Below are positions 61,930-64,000 of a DNA stretch of 64,000 bases, piece after piece. This stretch comes from Levilactobacillus enshiensis. GTDB taxonomy: Bacteria; Bacillota; Bacilli; Lactobacillales; Lactobacillaceae. The stretch is taken from assembly GCF_007115095.1 (NCBI RefSeq), contig NZ_SULH01000009.1, positions 62,001-126,000 of the forward strand, given 5' to 3'. The position numbers and the translations under genes were made by a program. Below the pieces are notes generated by a model. It was not told the DNA's origin, made no database searches, and worked only from the letters and a program-made list of their open reading frames with translations. Within the stretch, counting starts at the first letter, position 1; each line of letters opens with the position of its first letter.

Positions 61930-62168
61930 TCAACTACCTCCCAATCACTAGCCAGCATATCTGTTTGGCTTGCCAACCATGGAACACGACTCTTCGGTGC
62001 ATCAGGATTATCTGTTTGTAGTCCCGTGGTATCGATGTAAATGTAATCCCCCATATCGTCGCTATCCTGTTGTTCGTGCAAGCCGACCCAGATGCCTTTG
62101 CCATTCCAGCCAGAGCGCCGTACTTTCTTGCCTTGCTTCATTAGCTCTAAAGCTTCACCAAAAGTCAT
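61926..62168 (-). CDS. Tad2-like anti-Thoeris protein (DUF2829)
   Basis: 80 residues with the DUF2829 signature: MTFGEALELMKQGKKVRRSGWNGKGIWVGL, then YIYIDTTGLQTDN and VPWLASQTDMLASDWEVVE. The family includes Tad2, a phage protein that sequesters the Thoeris signal molecule. It lies in a run of small genes between the tRNAs and the terminase, a common site for anti-defence genes. Defence target in this host unproven. Confidence 0.85.
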   Translation of the reverse strand: MTFGEALELMKQGKKVRRSGWNGKGIWVGLHEQQDSDDMGDYIYIDTTGLQTDNPDAPKSRVPWLASQTDMLASDWEVVE

Positions 62169-62179
62169 TGCATTTCCTC

Positions 62180-62506
62180 CTAATCCGTAAACGTGGTATG
62201 CGGTTCCCCGTACAGCATTACATCAACCGTAGGCACACTCGCACCAATCGAAAACGGCAACATCTTGAACTTCTCAATTTTCATCTTGGTAACCACGGTC
62301 GCATTTTCATCACAAATAATTGATTTAAACTTCTTCGGGTTAAAATGCTTAAGCACCGGAGACGCATACAGCAAGTGAAGGATAATTCCTCCTTCAACTT
62401 CATCAAACATGTTTTCTGGAACTGGCCCGAAGTTATGAACGGCATCCCCGTCCAGCAAAATCTTTGTATTCTTACCTCGATAAATCCCTAATAGTTCATC
62501 TGTCAT
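62180..62506 (-). CDS. Phage protein of unknown function
   Basis: 108 residues from the ATG at 62506 with GGAGG 8 bases upstream (MTDELLGIYRGKNTKILLDGD, ...LYGEPHTTFTD). Next to the Tad2-like gene, 11 bases away; an accessory or anti-defence function is possible but not shown. No family recognised. Confidence 0.6.
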   Translation of the reverse strand: MTDELLGIYRGKNTKILLDGDAVHNFGPVPENMFDEVEGGIILHLLYASPVLKHFNPKKFKSIICDENATVVTKMKIEKFKMLPFSIGASVPTVDVMLYGEPHTTFTD

Positions 62507-62519
62507 TATTCTTCCTCCA

Positions 62520-62551
62520 AACAAAAAGCCATCCCCAAAGGGACAGCCATC
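62520..62551 (-). terminator. Terminator-like hairpin between tRNAs and small genes
   Basis: GCTGTCCC and GGGATGGC arms (wobble pairs) followed by TTTTTGTTT on the minus strand; it overlaps the ribosome-site region of the next gene. Confidence 0.45.
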
Positions 62552-62632
62552 ATGAACACCGTTGTTAAGCAAATGTATTTTTATTAAAAGATAGGGGCCT
62601 TTCAGCTCCTTCTATTTTGAATTGGCGTTCAA

Positions 62633-62706
62633 TTGCGCAGGTTGGATTCGAACCAACGTGTACTGGTTTATGAGACCAGATAGGTAACCACTCCTAAACC
62701 GCGCAT
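62633..62706 (-). tRNA. tRNA with CAT anticodon (Met or Ile2)
   Basis: Acceptor TGCGCGG/CTGCGCA pairs over 7 bp, anticodon stem CTGGT/ACCAG with loop CTCATAA, T-arm GTTGG-TTCGAAT-CCAAC, discriminator A. Whether it is tRNA-Met or tRNA-Ile with modified C cannot be told by eye. Confidence 0.88.
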
Positions 62707-62867
62707 TAATACTCCTACAATCGTCGAACTCGGAGCTTGTCAGTACCACCTAAGTGGTTGCACATATTTGCGATAAGCACCCTCGACAGGCTCTCACGGC
62801 GCCTACTACCGACTGACGTTCTTATTACTAGAGTTGGTGCTTGACTCTTCTAGCAACTGGCGTGCAA
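62707..62867. other. Spacer with tRNA-like fragments
   Basis: 161 bases between two tRNA genes. On the minus strand it has a D-arm-like CAGTCGGTAG and a T-arm-like GAGTTCGACGA, but no complete cloverleaf could be fitted. Confidence 0.4.
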
Positions 62868-62940
62868 CGAAGACTACAAGATTCGAACCTGTGACAAGCT
62901 GGTTAACAGCCAACTGCTCTACCGACTGAGCTAAGTCTTC
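62868..62940 (-). tRNA. tRNA-Asn (GTT)
   Basis: Acceptor GAAGACT/AGTCTTC is perfect, D-arm GCTCAGTCGGTAGAGC, anticodon stem GTTGG/CCAGC with loop CTGTTAA (anticodon GTT), T-arm ACAGG-TTCGAAT-CTTGT, discriminator G. Confidence 0.95.
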
Positions 62941-63029
62941 ATATGCCTGGCTGTTTGGAGGCGACCAGACACTCATGGATTCGGCCCCATGCGGCTAACG
63001 CAAGGTTACGATGCCACCCGCGGGGCAAT

Positions 63030-63150
63030 GTGCTTGGCATGGAATCGAACCATGCAGTGTGACGCGCCGTCCTCATAAATAAAACGTCATAGGCTCCTAC
63101 ATCACGACTGGGTCCCTTCGCCCGTGTTACCCTTTTACACTTACAAGCAC
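63030..63150 (-). ncRNA. 121-nt tRNA-like structured RNA
   Basis: Ends GTGCTTG and CAAGCAC pair as a 7-bp acceptor. Inside are a D-like hairpin (GTGT/ACAC with GGG in the loop) and a 6-bp T-arm (GCATGG-TTCGATT-CCATGC). Between them are three further hairpins instead of a normal anticodon arm (GGG/CCC, TAGG/CCTA, GACG/CGTC). It lies in a phage tRNA cluster but is about 45 bases too long for a tRNA. Folding was done by eye. Confidence 0.35.
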
Positions 63151-63182
63151 GCTACTTTTCAATGTGGGCACACAGTCCACAA

Positions 63183-63265
63183 TGCTGAAGGTGGGATTCG
63201 GACCCACACGTCTTAGTGACACTGGATTCTAAGTCCAGCGCGTCTGCCAATTCCGCCACTTCAAC
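63183..63265 (-). tRNA. tRNA-Leu (TAG)
   Basis: Acceptor GTTGAAG/CTTCAGC, anticodon stem CTGGA/TCCAG with loop CTTAGAA (anticodon TAG), long variable arm, T-arm GTGGG-TCCGAAT-CCCAC, discriminator A. 83 bases. Confidence 0.93.
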
Positions 63266-64000
63266 AAAATAGTGAGCTGAGAATACACTCACTAGCAACA
63301 ATCTTTCGCGACCTTATTTATTAGTCGTTTTTCCACCCGATCCCTCGAGTAACTGTCATAGTCGGTGGTGATTCCACCGTTATATACTGCACCCTACTCA
63401 GCAGATTTCGATTCACCAAGCAGGAGCTACCCACTCGATTGCACTACTAACTACTAAACTGACTCACCTTGCGAGCTTGCCAGCGCTCCATTCCAATGGT
63501 GGAGCATTAGACTACTTTCAGATACAGCAGGCGAAGGCTTTTGCATTTAGATAATTTTATAATGGATTTACAGTCCATTCTGTATAGCGAACAGAACTTT
63601 TATCTTACTTGGAACCCAGTGCTTCGCCAGAAGTTCGTTCCCCTTTTGAGGGAGCAAATGCTTCACTGGGCCGGTAGGCTTTCGTTGTCACACTAATTAC
63701 CATGTCATTTAAATATCAAGGGCTAACGGTCATTCCCTCATACCTCATAACTGGTAGGTGCCCTTGTCTGACAAACTCGGACTTTTTCTGCTACCTACCT
63801 CGATCATCAAAGTTATTCACTACACCAGCTAGCAGTTTTGCCGTTACCCACGTTACGCTTAGACCACTCGGCGTCGACGTTTACTGGTTCGTTTCTAACT
63901 GAATGCCCTCAACAGACACTTTAATGACGACCATTGCCTGAATTACCATTACTGGCGACCATCTCCCAAGAACAGGATGATCTTTGGCCCACATCACTGT
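63266..64000. other. Non-coding stretch at the right edge of the window
   Basis: 735 bases with no credible ORF on either strand. It contains tRNA-like pieces on the minus strand: a Tyr-type anticodon arm (63562-63578, loop CTGTAAA) and a Ser-type D-arm (GCCGAGTGGTCTAAGC, near 63858-63873), plus a large hairpin with ends CCCAGTG/CACTGGG near 63614-63670. No full tRNA could be built from them. Confidence 0.45.

Larger units (their letters stand above)
30215..64000. mobile_element. Prophage, contractile-tailed; right end outside the window
   Basis: From just after rpsD to the right edge runs a late-gene array on the minus strand: lysis, fibres, baseplate, tape measure, tube and sheath, connectors, capsid, portal, terminases, then tRNAs. 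The sheath and baseplate J, gpI-like and W-like genes show a contractile tail. No integrase of normal size, repressor or replication gene is visible, so these lie further right. The left boundary is estimated from the last host gene. Confidence 0.9.

Noticed and set aside
63562-63578. A tRNA-Tyr (GTA) gene
   Set aside because: The anticodon arm is perfect, but no acceptor, D-arm or T-arm pairs at the right distances.
1-64000. CRISPR arrays or insertion sequences
   Set aside because: No regularly spaced repeats and no transposase-like frames were seen on either strand.

Overview
The window is a low-to-mid GC Firmicutes chromosome of Lactobacillaceae type (Levilactobacillus/Lactiplantibacillus-like). 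The evidence is the gene orders valS-folC-radC-mreBCD-minCD and iscS/thiI-ezrA-GAF reductase-rpsD, the T-box leaders, an LLH-family holin and a DUF5776-type lysin. Nearly everything to about 30.2 kb is host chromosome; from there to the right edge is a prophage whose right end is not in the window.

Host part. Positions 1-686 hold the start of a YfmF-like M16 peptidase. At 1.0-3.7 kb is an amino-acid ABC transporter (permease, ATPase, lipoprotein), led by one full T-box plus a second, stem-I-less T-box in tandem; the specifier reads CAC, suggesting histidine. At 3.9-13.2 kb, all on the minus strand, are valS with its own T-box, folC, radC, and the cell-shape and division genes mreB, mreC, mreD, minC, minD, followed by tpx upstream of valS. 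At 14.2-22.8 kb is an arginine-deiminase-like cluster: a carbamoyltransferase, a YfcC-type antiporter, a compact 285-aa amidinohydrolase, a 2-hydroxyacid dehydrogenase, carbamate kinase and an orphan PTS EIIC, with a divergent PucR-family regulator and cre-like sites. It should release ATP from a guanidino or ureido compound, but its substrate is unknown. At 23.2-30.1 kb are a D-2-hydroxyacid dehydrogenase, thiI, a cysteine desulfurase, ezrA, a free-methionine-sulfoxide reductase and rpsD with a leader.

Prophage (about 30.2-64 kb, late genes transcribed right to left). From right to left: a tRNA cluster (Met/Ile2, Asn, Leu) with a tRNA-like 121-nt RNA; small genes including a Tad2/DUF2829 anti-Thoeris protein; small terminase; an oppositely oriented single-domain tyrosine recombinase; large terminase; portal; a MuF head protein carrying a C-terminal DUF6883-like toxin domain with a coupled small candidate immunity gene; scaffold, decoration and capsid; connectors; a DUF3383-type tail sheath and tube, so a contractile tail; tail chaperone; tape measure with two muralytic domains; baseplate; fibres; holin; GH25 endolysin. 

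The most informative signals not visible as ordinary ORFs are: a textbook -1 frameshift (CCCAAAA followed by an 8-bp stem) that would add a HeH/LEM domain to the capsid protein; a frameshifted second tail chaperone; a G10 tract in front of a beta-propeller tail gene; a small gene split by one in-frame TGA; a large terminase that has lost its usual start codon next to the recombinase; and the MuF toxin/immunity cassette closed by its own terminator.
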